Positions 42,554 through 54,230 of a DNA stretch of 64,000 nucleotides are shown here, in pieces (the stretch's first letter is position 1; every line of letters begins with the position of its first letter). Position numbers and translations under genes: made by a program. Under the pieces are notes generated by a model. It saw only the letters and a list, made by a program, of their open reading frames with translations. It was not told where the DNA came from and did not search any database. The DNA comes from Humulus lupulus (lineage: Eukaryota; Streptophyta; Magnoliopsida; Rosales; Cannabaceae). The DNA lies in contig NC_084795.1 in NCBI RefSeq assembly GCF_963169125.1, positions 145,985,766-146,049,765 of the forward strand. The letters run 5' to 3'.

Positions 42554-45096
42554 ATGCCAAGACGTTCAAAGCGACTCAGGGAGCCACGAGAGGTGGAGGT
42601 CCACCTTAACGGAGTCCAGTTGAAGGCCTCCATGAAGGATCCTCCTCCACCCAGAGAAGTGGAGCCCCCAAGGGACCCTGAGGTTCACGAGGGTGATAAA
42701 GAGGCCTCGTCACCGGGCGTCCCGCCTGTAGAGAGTCCTCCAGGAGCACCACTGGGAAATGCTAACGAGTTCCCGCTCCCTAGACCACCCCAAGTACCGA
42801 ACTCTGGCCGGCAGGACCCGAGCCCCTCTGCGCGTAGGTACGATAAGCATCCTCAGGTCCATTCCGTGAGCTCGAGTTCGAAATCTCGATTCTATGAAGA
42901 AGAAATATGTGGGCTCCACCGTAAGAACCAAAGGTTGGAGACCACCCTGGAAAACATGCAAGAGGTGCTGAATGGCCTATTGCAGGGTAAGTCAAGCGTG
43001 ACCTTGCCCAGGCGGAAGGAGAAAGGTCGGGAGGGGGTAGAGACCACCGTCGTACCAGTAGATGATGGGAGGACCCGACACTCCACCAGTACCACCCCCC
43101 GAGTGAAGCAACGCGAACATCCTGAACCATTGAAGCAGGCCCAAAAACCAGAGCCAAGGACCAACGTTGCCCCTCGCAACGAGGACGAGGTCACCTCTAA
43201 AAGAGCACCCTCAGATTTACGGGAGGAGCTCAATAAAAAGAGGGCGGGTAAAGGGACCACGCCCCCTATGGCGCCTCGAGAGGGCAAGTGAAAGGCGGAT
43301 CTCAACCCGTCCGCTTTGAGGGACTCTCTAAGCAAGAGGAGGTAGGACTTGGACATAGAACTGAGGAGCCTGCGGAGCAAGATCGTCACCGCCTCTGGAG
43401 GTCAAATTTTTGAGGAGGAGTTCGACCATGAGTCACCCTTCGTCGGGGAGATCCAGGCCATCAGGCTCCCTACCAACTTTAAAGAACCCCACATAACCCC
43501 CTACGAAGGAAGCACGGATCCAAAATATCATCTAGATACATTTAATGACCTGATGAAGCTGAGCGGAATTGGCAACGGGGCGAGATGTCATTGCTTCGCT
43601 GTTACACTAAGAGGACCTGCATACAAATGGTTCAAGAGGCTTCGATCTTGGCAACAAATTTTTGATGAATTCCTCCAGCAGCACCACGCCATGCGAGACT
43701 ACACGATGCTAGGCACCAGCCTCGCCAATGTGAAGCAAGGAGGAAACGAGAGTCTGAAGAGCTATATCCACCGGTTCAATATAGAGGCAGCTAAGGTAGG
43801 GAGCTGAAAATGGCCATCACAGCTGGAGTACACCCATGGAGCAAGTTATGGGATAACATGCTCAAGAGAGAGGTCACAGACTTGGATGATTTCTACGAGC
43901 GGGCACAAAAGTACATTCGCGTGGAGGATGGTCACGGGAGCTTCAAAGCTGGAAAAGGTCCATCACCCCCGAAACCTTCAGCCCGGGAAAACCAAAGCGG
44001 TTCAAAGAAGAAGGGGGTTTATGAGGGAACGAGGGATGATCGACCCCGGAAGCACCAACGCTCTGATGAGCGCATATAGAGCCCATACACCTTTTACACA
44101 TACCTCACCCACGCGAGAGAGGATATTTTCATTACGAACGAAAACCAGGTCCTTTTCAAAAGGCCCCCGCCAATAAAAAAAGATCGGTCTAAAAGAGACC
44201 CCAGCAAGTATTGCCAATATCACAAAGATATCGGCCACACCACCGCGAAGTGCAACCATTTGAAGGTGGAAATCGAGGAGCTCATCCGCAGAGGGCATTT
44301 GGGCAGATATGTGCGCAAGGAGAACCAGAGGCCAGAAGAAGGAGTGTCCCCATCGCGGGCACGGAGGGCCGCCCCAGAAGTGCAGGGAGAGGTCAGGACC
44401 ATCTTTGGAGGACCAGGATTCGGAGGCGATTCAAGGAAGGGGCAAGACAAGTACGCCAAGGAGGCCAGACGAAGTCCACCACCTTGCGTTTTAAGTTTGG
44501 AGCAACGCCCCCCGAAGAGCTTCAAGGGTGAGAATGACTCGATAACTTTCACTGAAGAAGATGCACAGGGGGTGCATTTCCCTCATAATGACCCCCTGGT
44601 GCTAACTGCCCAGCTTGCTAACATGAGGGTACATCAGGTCTTGGTGGATAACGGGAGCTCTGTGGACATCTTGTATCGACCAACGCTGGAAAAGATGGAA
44701 TTGAGCCTCCGTCACTTAAAGCCTTGCACTGCGTCTTTGTATGGGTTCACGGGAGATTCGATACAGCCCCTGGGGGCAATCGAATTAGCCCTCACCATGG
44801 GGGAGCAACCTAGGAAAACCACCGTAATGGCTAACTTTGTCGTGGTGGATTGCGCCTCAGCCTTCAATGCGGTATTAGGGAGACCCTCTCTGAGAGAATT
44901 GAAGGCGATCACTTCTGTGTATCACCTAGCTATGAAGTTCCCAACCCCCAAGGGAGTAGCATGCGTGAAAGGGGAGCAGAAGGAAGCGAGGGAATGCTAT
45001 AGCATGTCCCTACGCAAAACCACCAAACCATCTGTACCGATGGCAATGGTCGTGTATGAAGGAGTGACCCACACAATTTGGACCCGCACAAGTTAG
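42554..45096 (+). pseudogene. Gag and protease of Tat derivative, broken
   Basis: Starts MPRRSKRLREPREVE. The basic N-terminal part ends at a stop (43289-43291), with another near 43343. The capsid-like part at 43349-43807 has PYEGSTDPKYHLDTF and GPAYKWF. A frame change lies near 43801 and a stop at 44077-44079. The knuckle-like motif near 44210-44270 is YCQYHKDIGHTTAKCNHL with C, H and C visible. The protease at about 44640 has VLVDNGSSVDILY with the active-site Asp. The frame closes at 45096, and no RT motif follows anywhere in the element. Related to gag-protease of 18320-21234 in order and motifs. Confidence 0.85.
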
Positions 45097-45398
45097 ATCA
45101 TCTCGAGAAGTGCTACCAGCGAGACTTTGGCACTCAGTGCAAAAAGAACCTATGTTTAGTTTGTTCCTTGTTGTTTTAGCTTAAGTAAGTAAGAATCAAA
45201 GAGGCTACCTAGGTAACCTCCTAGTTAGATGTAACCCTTTTATTTACAAGGTTGGTTGTAAACCGCATGCTATGAATGAAACTGTTTGCAACTTCATGTG
45301 TTACTTTTCTTTGCTACGCGGGCATCAGCCAAAGTGCCTGTCGAAATAAATTTCACCAAACACTTGGGGGGCAGAACAGGAGGCAAAAACATGCAGCT
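45097..45398 (+). promoter_or_regulatory. Spacer with polypurine-like tract
   Basis: CTTGGGGGGC at 45363-45372 follows the end of gag-protease, as at 24773-24782 after pol in the complete element. No ORF. Confidence 0.45.
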
Positions 45399-45725
45399 AG
45401 CAAGGGGGACCTAAAAAGGGCTCCTGAAAAGGACCCTTTAATAGAGGATCCTAAAAAGGACCCCTTGCCCTCCTAAAAAGGAGGCTCCTAAAAAGGACTT
45501 CCTACCAGGAGGATCCTAAAAAGGGCCCTCTATCAGGAGGAAGTGGCACGTGAAGATAAAGCAAGCAACAAGCAGGAGAATCCAAAGAAGGACCCCTTGC
45601 ACCAGGATCCTAAAAAGGACCCTATGCACCAGGAGGATCCTAAAAAGGGCCCTCCATCAGGAGGACCCAAAAGGGACCATGACCCTAAAAAGGACCCTTT
45701 AACGGGAGGTCCCAGAAGGAACCCT
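45399..45725 (+). repeat. Short minisatellite around CCTAAAAAGGACCC
   Basis: At least ten copies of CCTAAAAAGGACC or CCTAAAAAGGGCC are spaced 20-35 bases apart, with GGAGGATC linkers. It occupies the same place as the 115-bp array in the complete Tat element but the unit is unrelated. The frame at 45543-46022 is a reading of this repeat. Confidence 0.8.
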
Positions 45726-46360
45726 TATATCGGGGCCTTAGGCGAAGTCCTTATATATAGAAAACAGGGAGAGGACCTTGCAAGGCATCCTTTGGGTTCA
45801 CAAGGATTAGCTACCCTTGTGAACATCAAGGAGGCCAAAGGGTCTTACAATAAATATATATATATATATATAGTAACAACACTAATAAGTCTAGAGCGGC
45901 CACCAAGCCGTCTAGCCAAAAAGGGTCCTAAAAGAGACCCTTGCAAAAATAGTACTATGAATAACGACGAGAAGGACACTTCTCGCAAAAAAAAAAAAAA
46001 AAGCGTGCGCAAGAATATATAAAAGGATAGCTAGGACCCAAGGGGTCAAAATATCCTTATAAAAGTAATCAAGAGGCACCAAAAGAGGTCCCAGTGAACC
46101 CTTTCACATGGGCTCCAAAGGACCTCCAGCCTGGTAAATAAAAGAGGGGAACCAACCAAACCCCATCATACAGGCTCAAAAGGACCTCAAATGCAGTAGA
46201 ATAAGAGATAAATAGCAACACATGTATATATACATTGAAAAAGAAAGTTTTGAAGATAGTACAAGAGTTACAAAAGAAAAATAGTAAGAACGATAATATT
46301 ACAACGACTTAAGCGAGCATACATCTACTATGGGCTGGCAGAGGTAATGAAATAGCAACC
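45726..46360. other. Non-coding spacer of Tat derivative
   Basis: Nothing recognised except a TATATATATA tract near 45857 and an A16 run near 45988. Confidence 0.4.
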
Positions 46361-48717
46361 TCAGGGCCTCCTGCCCCGGGCGCTCCACCTAGCCGCCCGG
46401 GTCACGGCATACTTGCCAAAGGAGGAGAAGTAAAAATTGGGGTCCTGCCTCCATACGCCATAGAGGGCGCGCTCTATAGACCTATGCTCGGTAGTCGCCC
46501 TCTCCGCTTCTAAAGAGGCAACCTTCTCCTGCGACGCAGCAACCTCAGCTCTAGCAGCTTCAAGATCGATCTCTAGGGAGGAGACCCTCGCCTGAGCAGC
46601 AGCCGCGGTAGCCTGGGCACCCTGGAGCTCGCTCTCTAGCTTGGTAACCTTGTCCTGCAGCTCCGAAGCCTTGGCAACCACTTTCTTCCTCTTCATTAAC
46701 GAGTTGGCAAGTTTGGTTCGAATCCTTGACAACTTGTCCTTGGTTTCATTAAGATCTCTCTCAAGCTCTTGAGCCCGTGCTGCAACACGGTCCCTCTCGG
46801 TGCACCACGCGGAGAGATTGCCAGCCGAATCGGCGAACCACAGAGCCACAATATAGGCCTGCACAAGAAAGTTAACAACAGTAACAATAAGTGACAAAAA
46901 CAAAAAATATATGCATGAACACCCATACATAATAGGGCCGACGCAAGGTGCGGGAACTCACCCAAGTCATGGTGCGCCTTAGGGTTTCCCCAAGGTCCGA
47001 CTGGGAAACATTCCCAAGACCGTTCCAGTCAGATACGGGGAGGCTCGAGGCAAGTTGGATGTATTGCTGCCCATAAGACGTTGCCATCCGAGTCAACCAG
47101 GGCTCCCCATCCGCACCAGGGGCACCTGGCTGGATGAGGACAGACGACCCGCTCGCCGAAACGGGAGGGGGCGCGGTGACAGTGGAAAACTGAGGATCTG
47201 TTTGATCAGAGGGAGGCTTCGGAAGGTTGGCGAAATAAGTCCCCGATGGTCCAGGGTCGAGAGGAGCCTGAGTGAAGGCGTCGTAGCCCTCGGGGTCAGG
47301 GCAAACATAACACCCCGGAACGGCCTACTGGTCTTGAGAATGAGGGGCTATGTCCGGATCATAGAAGGCACATGGAGGGCATCCCCCAAGGGATGGAGGC
47401 AGCTGGTGAGATCCCCCGCGATCAAGGGGGGCTTCCTCCGGTTCTTCCTCATCGTCATCTGGGTGAGGCTCGGCCAAGGCCCCCTTCATCTTCGTGGACC
47501 CAGAGATGGTCCACAGCAACTTGGGGTCCGAGACAGGGGACAATTTATGGCGGTTCAGATTCTTCACGGTGAATAGGCACACCGCCTTTTTCATAGCGGG
47601 GTCAGCGCTGAGGAACGTTCTCATGTCTCTCGCTTCTGACCCGACAACTGTGGGTTCGGCGAACTGCTCTGCATAATACACGCCATGGTCGATATGAACG
47701 TAATTCATGAAACAATAAGTTGTAAGAAAGTAAAAGAGAGAAAGTGATGCTCAGGGTGCTTACTGAGAGTGTCCCGGAAGTCCTCGCGGACCGAGAGAGG
47801 GCCTTCCACGAAGAAAAAGTCCTGCTTCCAGGACCCCGGGTTGGACACCGAGCCCTCTATCAAAGGGGCCTCGTTGTTGGCTTTTTGTAAATAGTAAAAG
47901 CCCTTGGTCTTGGGAAGGGGCATGAGGTTGTAGAGGAAATGCACCTCTGTCGCCGTAGGAGCTCATTTAAACAGCTTCGTAATGAAAAGGCAGCTTAAAG
48001 TCAGCCAGCCATTGGGAGCCAGCTGAAGCGGGGCAAGGTCGAAGTAGTTGAGGACCGCAACAAAGAACGGGTGTAACAGGACGGTACCACCCGCCTTTAG
48101 GATGAGCTCGCTGAGGGCCACGAAGCCGGGCCTAGGACTGTTAGCTCGGCATTCGATTGCCAGTAATGGAGAATCGTCTGGTTCATTGGAAGCCACCTAT
48201 CATCATTCCCTCGGCATATCTGCAAAATCAAAAGAAAAATGTGAGGAAGAGACAGAACACTTGACCCTCCATTTTTTCTTCCTAGCAAGAGTCTTCCATC
48301 GAGGGAGTGACTGCGGAAGTGCTGAGCTAGGAAAAATCGAGACTAGGGGCTGAGGAGAAGCGGAGGCAGCCCCATGACAGTCATCAGGCGAGGATGGGCT
48401 GGAAGGCTCAGGCGGAAGGTGTCCCTCCATAAACTCCAACTCCCTCTGCAACTCTAAAAGGGTCACCCTAAGGCTCGCTACATGGTCACTAAGGTCTGGG
48501 GGGAAAGGTGCTTCGTCTCCTCCCGACACCGAGTCAATTTCACTCTCCACTACCCAAATTTTACGCCTAAGTTCGGCCATGTACTCAAGATGGCGGATAC
48601 GGGCCTGCCTTAAGGATTCATAGTCTGGTAAGGGTTTTCCTCAGGAGACTCTGAGTTTGAGCACATGTCAATAAATTCAACCCCCGGAGGTATGTCGGAC
48701 GGGCCGTCACTGGACAT
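46361..48717 (-). pseudogene. Antisense ORF of gag-only Tat derivative (PF04195-like)
   Basis: The start is near 48717 (MSSDGPSDIPPGVEF). The N-terminal segment has REIQRELEFME-like helices (frame break near 48610). The conserved domain at 48140-47760 shows HPFFVAVLNYFDLAPLQL, NGWLTLSCLF and a GSWKQDFFFVEGPLSVRE end. A proline/aspartate-rich exon at 47708-46970 (stop near 47322) ends with SDLGETLRRTMTW at a GTGAGT donor. The last exon 46860-46361 is a long coiled coil (AARAQELERDLNETK, heptad-like A/E/K). Plus-strand frames here are shadows. About 700 residues, with two or three lesions. Homologous to 59133-61243 and more distantly to 25518-28261. Confidence 0.7.
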
Positions 48718-49299
48718 GAGACCTCGTTCCGAAAGAAAAAAGGGATTCACGTGCAAATGAGGGGATGGCTACAAAACACAAAGGAATAGGCTTAATACCT
48801 CTAGATGCAAATGCCCTGAATGACCCACTACAGAGTATAGAAAAGAGGGGCATGCAACTAGGAAAACTCACTGCGAGCTCAGGCCATGGTATCCCATCCC
48901 GAGTAACGCTAATTTGGACCCAATGAAAACCAGGGAAAAAAAGAATATACCTCAAGATGTATAAATTAGAGGCTGTCGAGGCCAAAAAAGGAGGTCGAGG
49001 GCCAAAAGCACCAAACAGTCGAATATACGCGTCTGCAAAAATAGACCAAAAGGATGTGTTAGCCTCCAAATAGACATACCAAAAAATTAGCTCATATGTA
49101 TAAAAAAATAATAAAATGAAGGAAACTATGGAAAAAGTGAGGGTGGGGGGGATTGAACCTCTTACCTCTTGAAAGAGGAAGGATTCTCAAAACCACTAAG
49201 CCAATGAAGTAAGGTGGAAATAATAAGCCTTGCATGAAGGCCTATTTATAAGAATCCAGGAGAATAGTCTACGAGAGCACCTAAAGGTCCTCTCCTAGA
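48718..49299 (-). promoter_or_regulatory. Antisense promoter and leader with tRNA-like part
   Basis: Minus-strand TATAAATA lies at 49250-49243. Downstream in the leader are an A-box-like TGGCTTAGTGG (49203-49193) and a B-box-like GGTTCAATCCC (49159-49149), 33 bases apart. An AGGTATTAAGCC-like end near 48800 and pyrimidine-AG sites before 48717 allow leader introns but none is certain. Confidence 0.5.
49149..49203 (-). ncRNA. tRNA-like A-box/B-box segment (possible pol III head)
   Basis: Minus strand: TGGCTTAGTGG, then CCTCTTTCAAGAGG which could form an anticodon-type hairpin, then GGTTCAATCCC. The spacing fits an internal pol III promoter. The acceptor stem is not convincing, so it is tRNA-derived or SINE-like rather than a tRNA gene. 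The same block is at 61698-61752. Confidence 0.45.
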
Positions 49300-49311
49300 C
49301 TGGGGGGCAAG
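49300..49311 (+). promoter_or_regulatory. Polypurine tract
   Basis: CTGGGGGGCAAG directly precedes the 3' LTR. Confidence 0.8.
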
Positions 49312-50490
49312 TGTGGATGCTCAATATTCCACGCCCGTAAAAGATCCCAGACGCGTGCTAAGGTCCCATAAAGGCCTAAATGCGTGTCTGAGCTGCGGGA
49401 CGCTCGGGCCATCGTCCACTGGCAACAGCCTCGCATCAACTCGTGGTGCATGAGGCCCCAGCCGCATCACCACGACCTCGCTCGAACGCGCCTAGGCGTG
49501 AGGCCCCGCCTCGCTCGGCCATGCCCCAGGCGCGCGGCCCGCCTCGCGTGCGCGCATCACCACGACCTCGCTCGGCCCTGCCTCGGGCGCGCGGCTCGCC
49601 TCACGCGCGCGCATCACCACGGCCTTGCTCGGACGCGCCTAGGCACTCGGCCCTGCCCCGGGCATGCGACCCACCTTGCGCGCATCACCACGACCTCGCT
49701 CGGACGCGCCTAGGCGCGAGGCCCTACCTCCATCTTGGCATCTTGGGGGGAGGCCGTATAACCCGCGAGGCCATGGTTCGGCCATGCCTAGGCCACGCAC
49801 ACCATCTCAAGTGCAACATCTTGGCGTGCCTAGCAGCCTCGCGGGGGGCATCTCGCGAGAGCCTCTCCCAAAGAGCTACACATATATGGCGAACTCGCCC
49901 CAATGGATCTCGTCCCAAAGCCCCGCGTGCATAATGACAGTGATCGAGGTGGCCCATAAGAGACAAAAAGAGTATGAACAAGGTACCTCAAAAGGGGTAT
50001 GTACATGCCTGCTAGGATCAGGGGACGGGCCTAACACTTGTGCCCGACAAGTAGTGGCGGTTGGAAATAGTACGAAGGGTGGCTACACCACCATCACGTC
50101 TTTGACACCCGTACAAAGCGAGTGGTGGAGTCATGACCGGGTACAAAAGGTGAGGTGCTCCCATGGACTCTGACCATGTACCAGAGCCGACACCACTACT
50201 CCTGGAACCACTCTCCTCTTAGTGTACTCGTGTACCATCTGGTCCCCTGGACCACCATGTACCCAGTGCCATTAGAGCCTACTATAAAATGGACTCTAAC
50301 TCCACCTGTGGGGGGGTTGGAAAATTTACTGTAGCAAGTGCACCATAGTGAATGAAAAACTTATTTGACCATTGTTCTTCTGCAATTGTTCTTAGAGTTG
50401 ATACTGAAATTTCTAAGGCTTTTATATTGACAATCTTTATCTTGCAATTCTTTCCAACTTAACTTAGTTGACGAGTTCTCACCGTCAACA
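49312..50490 (+). repeat. 3' LTR of gag-only Tat derivative
   Basis: 1179 bp. Nearly the same as 41219-42485 except for one missing minisatellite unit and scattered substitutions. Frames at 49384-50173 are repeat readings. Confidence 0.9.
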
Positions 50491-52711
50491 ATGATATAGA
50501 TTTAAATGCATGTTTATGTGTATTAAATATGCGTGTGGGCCTATTCATGAAAGTAAGGGCATATTTGTAATATTGGCCCGTCGCAGGCATAAATGTTATT
50601 GTATGTGTGTAAATAATTAGGACCACATTATTATGTGGATATATGTTTGGTATTCGGCCTGAGGCGATCCTAGTGAGCGGATTTGCGGAATAGTCACAAC
50701 GGGGTTTAATACCCGGCTCGGGGTGAGCCTAGGGGTATTTTGGGAAACTTAATATACATTTGGGATTTATCGAGTAACGAGTAAGTATTTGGTGATTAGT
50801 TGGGCATGTCGGGATTAATTGAGAATTTGTGGGACGACTCGAGGAATTAGCGGGAAACGGAGCAAATAACCATTTTGCTCTTATGGGAAATAAACAGGGC
50901 TGCGTTATCACTAAGGGTGTTTTGGTCTTTTGAGATTAAGGATAGATTTAGGCTAGGAAGTATGTGGAAGCAAGAAGGATGGACTTAGGCAGCTGGGTGG
51001 CTTGAGAAACTACAGGAAACTAGGGGAAGCCAAAAGGAAGGAACACACACTCTCTCTCCTCTCTCTCATGGTTCCCTCTCCTCCTCATGAAGACTTAAGC
51101 AATCTTGGAGAATTGTTGCAACTGCTGGGAATAGGTAGAGCAAGTCAAGGGGAGTCAAATTCGCAGTTGAGGTGAGCTTCACAATCTGAATTTTCTTGGA
51201 GAATTTCTATGATTAAGCTAGGTTGTGGCTGAGTAGGGTTCTAGTTTGGATTTTGAATTGGATTAAGGATTTGATATGTATTTCAGGTTGTTTGTATTGT
51301 TTAGGGTGTGTTGTTGAGAGTCCTAGACTCAATTCTAGCTATGGAGTATGTTTAAATTGAATTTTGGTGATTTTAGCTCGGAGAAAACGCAGGAAGAAAC
51401 TGGGTTTTCTGGGTTCGTGGGGGCATTCCGTGACCCTGTTAATGGTCGTCGCGGTCGCGTGGCCCAGGAGCCTGGGGGGCTTTCTGTCTCACAGGCGTGT
51501 CGGGACCCTCAGGGCTAGGTCACAGCCCGCCTACCTGAAGGGATTGGGGGTTGGCCCTTTTGATCAGGGGGCACGCTGCAACCCTCAGGACCAAGTCGCG
51601 GCCCGCCTAGGCAGCCTTAGTCAAATTAAGCTTTTGGGCTCGGGGATCTAAACCTAAGAGCTCGAGACAATTTTTACTACCCAGTTTAGTAGAAATCGAG
51701 GTCCTGGAGGCTCGTATATTATTCCAAAGCTTTTAATTGGTTTAGGATTTTAATGGTTATCCACTATCGCATTGTGATTAGGTTATACCGCAAGGGCTTA
51801 TAATTAGGGATCGTGCTCGGGGCTACCATACTCTAGCTGCTCGAAACCTGAGGTAAGAAAACTGCATCCGAGTTGTAATTGGGGCTTAAACCCCTTATAT
51901 GAATATGTTATGAATATGAATGTACCTGTATATGAGAATATATGGATGGGCATGCTTGTATACGCTGTCATTGATTATGTGCTACGCGTTGTGTATTTGT
52001 GATTATATATGTTTGCAGGCCGACCTAAGGGTGCCGGGGGCTGATTGTAAGCGTGCGGAACGTAGCCTGGCCTAAGGGTGCCGGGGTCGGCTAAGAGACC
52101 AGGGAACTCGGCCTAAGGGCGTCAGGCCTGAATATGATACCATAAACAGAAGTGTGGTTCACACTTATTCACTTCTATTGATTGACGAGTTTGGTTACAT
52201 ATTTGACGAAATTGAATATTACTGTTGGTTGGTTATTTATATCCTAATTGTTAATTGAACTTGATAATTTATGTTTACTACTTTTGTACTATTGCCTTGC
52301 TGTGCATGCTGGTTTACGTTTTCTTGCTAAGCCTTGGCTCACGGGTGCTACGTGGTGCACGTAAGGAAGAGGATAGCTGGACCAACCATGAGTAGGAGAG
52401 CTTTGGGGGCGGTGTGTACATATGTAGCCTGCTCAATCACCACGGTCAGGATAGCTTGGGAGGAACTAGGGTTAAACCTTGTTTTACCGCTTAGGACGAC
52501 CAAATTGTATTCTATTTGTCTTTTACGAGTCTGTAAACTGATTTTTGGATCCCGTGTATAAACTATAATCATTTTGTTGACCAAATCTTTTAATACTTGA
52601 CCTTAACTTAGTCTTAAATTACACGTTTATGTTCAAATGACTTTCTTAGCGAGTTAAGCACTATTTTAAACACACAGTGTAACAGTCTTGGTTATCCAGG
52701 GCGTTACAACT

Positions 52712-52723
52712 TGGTATCAGAGC
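52712..52723 (+). promoter_or_regulatory. Primer binding site of chromovirus
   Basis: TGGTATCAGAGC (initiator methionine tRNA type), three bases after the LTR end GCGTTACA. Confidence 0.85.
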
Positions 52724-52999
52724 GGTCTAGGTTTAAGGGTTCCTGAAGACTAGCTGGGCGTGTACACTCGTGCTAAAGATAAGCTCGACTCGACTCACAA
52801 TTACGTATCTAATGACATAATTATGTGATTAATTGTTTAAATTTAACCTATGTGCCTTATCTTCGTGCTAGTATAGAAAGCATGATGTGTACGAATATAT
52901 TTGGTGAAAATGAGATTTGATAATTGATGCATGAGCAATGTAGATTTGTGTTTTGATATGTATATTGTGTGTGTGATTATTGTGATTGTTTGGACCTGC

Positions 53000-54230
53000 C
53001 CATGGGATGATTCTAGATATGAATATCAAGGCTGAGGGGTTAAGTCATTGACTGCGGACTGATTCAGAAATTATGTATTCAAGATAGTTAACTGGATCTG
53101 ATGTTATTAGTATTGGAGTTGCAGAAGATAGTTAGGGTCAGAACCCTCCATCTGCCCTGGAATTCATAGCAGATATTTGCTGGTATGCAAGCAAGACTGC
53201 CAGATCAAAGTAAGGAGATTAGAGAGTTGAGACAGTGGGTTCCATCGGGGAACGCTGCCTCGTATATCTTGACAGTAATGGCACCAGTGTTGGTTCAACT
53301 TGAGGGTGGAAACAAATAAGAGTTATCATATGAAAGACTTTAGAGGCATTATCCTCCAGTTTCCGAGGGAGGTTTGGGTTTGTTTAAAACTGATCAGTAG
53401 ATGGACATGATTAGTTTCGTCCTCGATGATATGGGAATGGTAGGCCATGATGGAGTGGTAGCACCGTGCATATGCGACAAGTTGATGTCCGGACGTGGTG
53501 GGAAGTAGTACCCCAGACCTAGAATGTTGATATGATGGGTTGGGAGGAATTCAAATAATGGTTCGACGAAAGTGACTATTGTGACACAGACTGAACCGCA
53601 AGAACCAATGAGTTTATGGACTTGGTTCGAGATAGAAAGGCAGTGACAGAGTATGCCAACAAATATGATGGGTTGGCCAATTCGCTTTTTATTTTGTACC
53701 TACGGATGCGGCCTGGAAAGAACGATTCATTTGAGGACTGAACCCTGGGATGGACCAGAGTGTTAGGGTCACTCTAGCCCATGAGGTTTCTATTAATGCT
53801 CGGGCAGTAGGGAAGGCCTCGATATAGAAGACGCAAGAGATGAGATATTGTGTGAGAGTGCCGTAGGGCAGGAAGCTCAAGCAATGGTATTCCCATTTTC
53901 AGGATCAGGTAGGGGCAGATGCCCAATAACTAGAAAATAAGGACCCCTAATTGTTTTACTACTCCTGGACTTGATAGAAGGGGTTATGGTCTACAGGATG
54001 ATCGCTAGGGCAGCAATGAGGCCTAGTGAAATTATCTAGTATACGCCAAGTGCGGGAGACGCCATCTGGGAGGACGCTGATTGAAGGAATTTCTTCTATG
54101 TGGAACGATTGGGCATGTCAGGAAGGATTGCCTGAAATCAAAGTTGAAAGAACCAAGGAGTATAGACTACTCGACCCCAGTTCGAGGGTCCACCTTGATA
54201 TAGTCAGAGCCCGAGGCTAGTCCCTCGGAG
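53000..54230 (+). pseudogene. Chromovirus gag, heavily decayed
   Basis: Only scattered motifs survive. At about 53612-53700, EFMDLVRDRKAVTEYANKYD matches the capsid C-terminal block of Tekay/Del-type gag. At about 54105-54130, GHVRKDC is the end of a CCHC knuckle. Stops and frame shifts are everywhere. Minus-strand 53689-53880 and plus-strand 54026-54220 frames are chance readings. Confidence 0.6.

Larger units (their letters stand above)
41219..50490 (+). mobile_element. Non-autonomous Tat derivative: gag-protease only
   Basis: Perfect duplication ATGAT (41214-41218, 50491-50495). LTRs are 1267 and 1179 bp. Between them are the primer site, gag and protease, no RT, RNase H or integrase, then a polypurine-like tract, a short minisatellite, an antisense ORF and the 3' polypurine tract. 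LTR copies are very similar, with one extra repeat unit in the 5' copy, so it is comparatively young. It resembles the TR-GAG class of non-autonomous elements but adds an antisense ORF. Confidence 0.9.
41089..52708 (+). repeat. Chromovirus 5' LTR, split by 41219-50490
   Basis: Two parts, 41089-41218 and 50496-52708. The text around the gap continues seamlessly and is matched by 56977-57782 and 63408-64000, for example TTTAAATGCATGTTTATG and GAGCGGATTTG. A CTCTCTCT tract lies near 51050. The 51364-51651 frame is LTR sequence, not a gene. Confidence 0.8.

Noticed and set aside
47055..47576. Plus-strand 173-codon frame
   Set aside because: Shadow of the antisense ORF exon at 47708-46970; no homology in other copies.
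52334..52584. Frames on both strands near 52334-52584
   Set aside because: Inside the chromovirus 5' LTR; no homology and overlapping on opposite strands.
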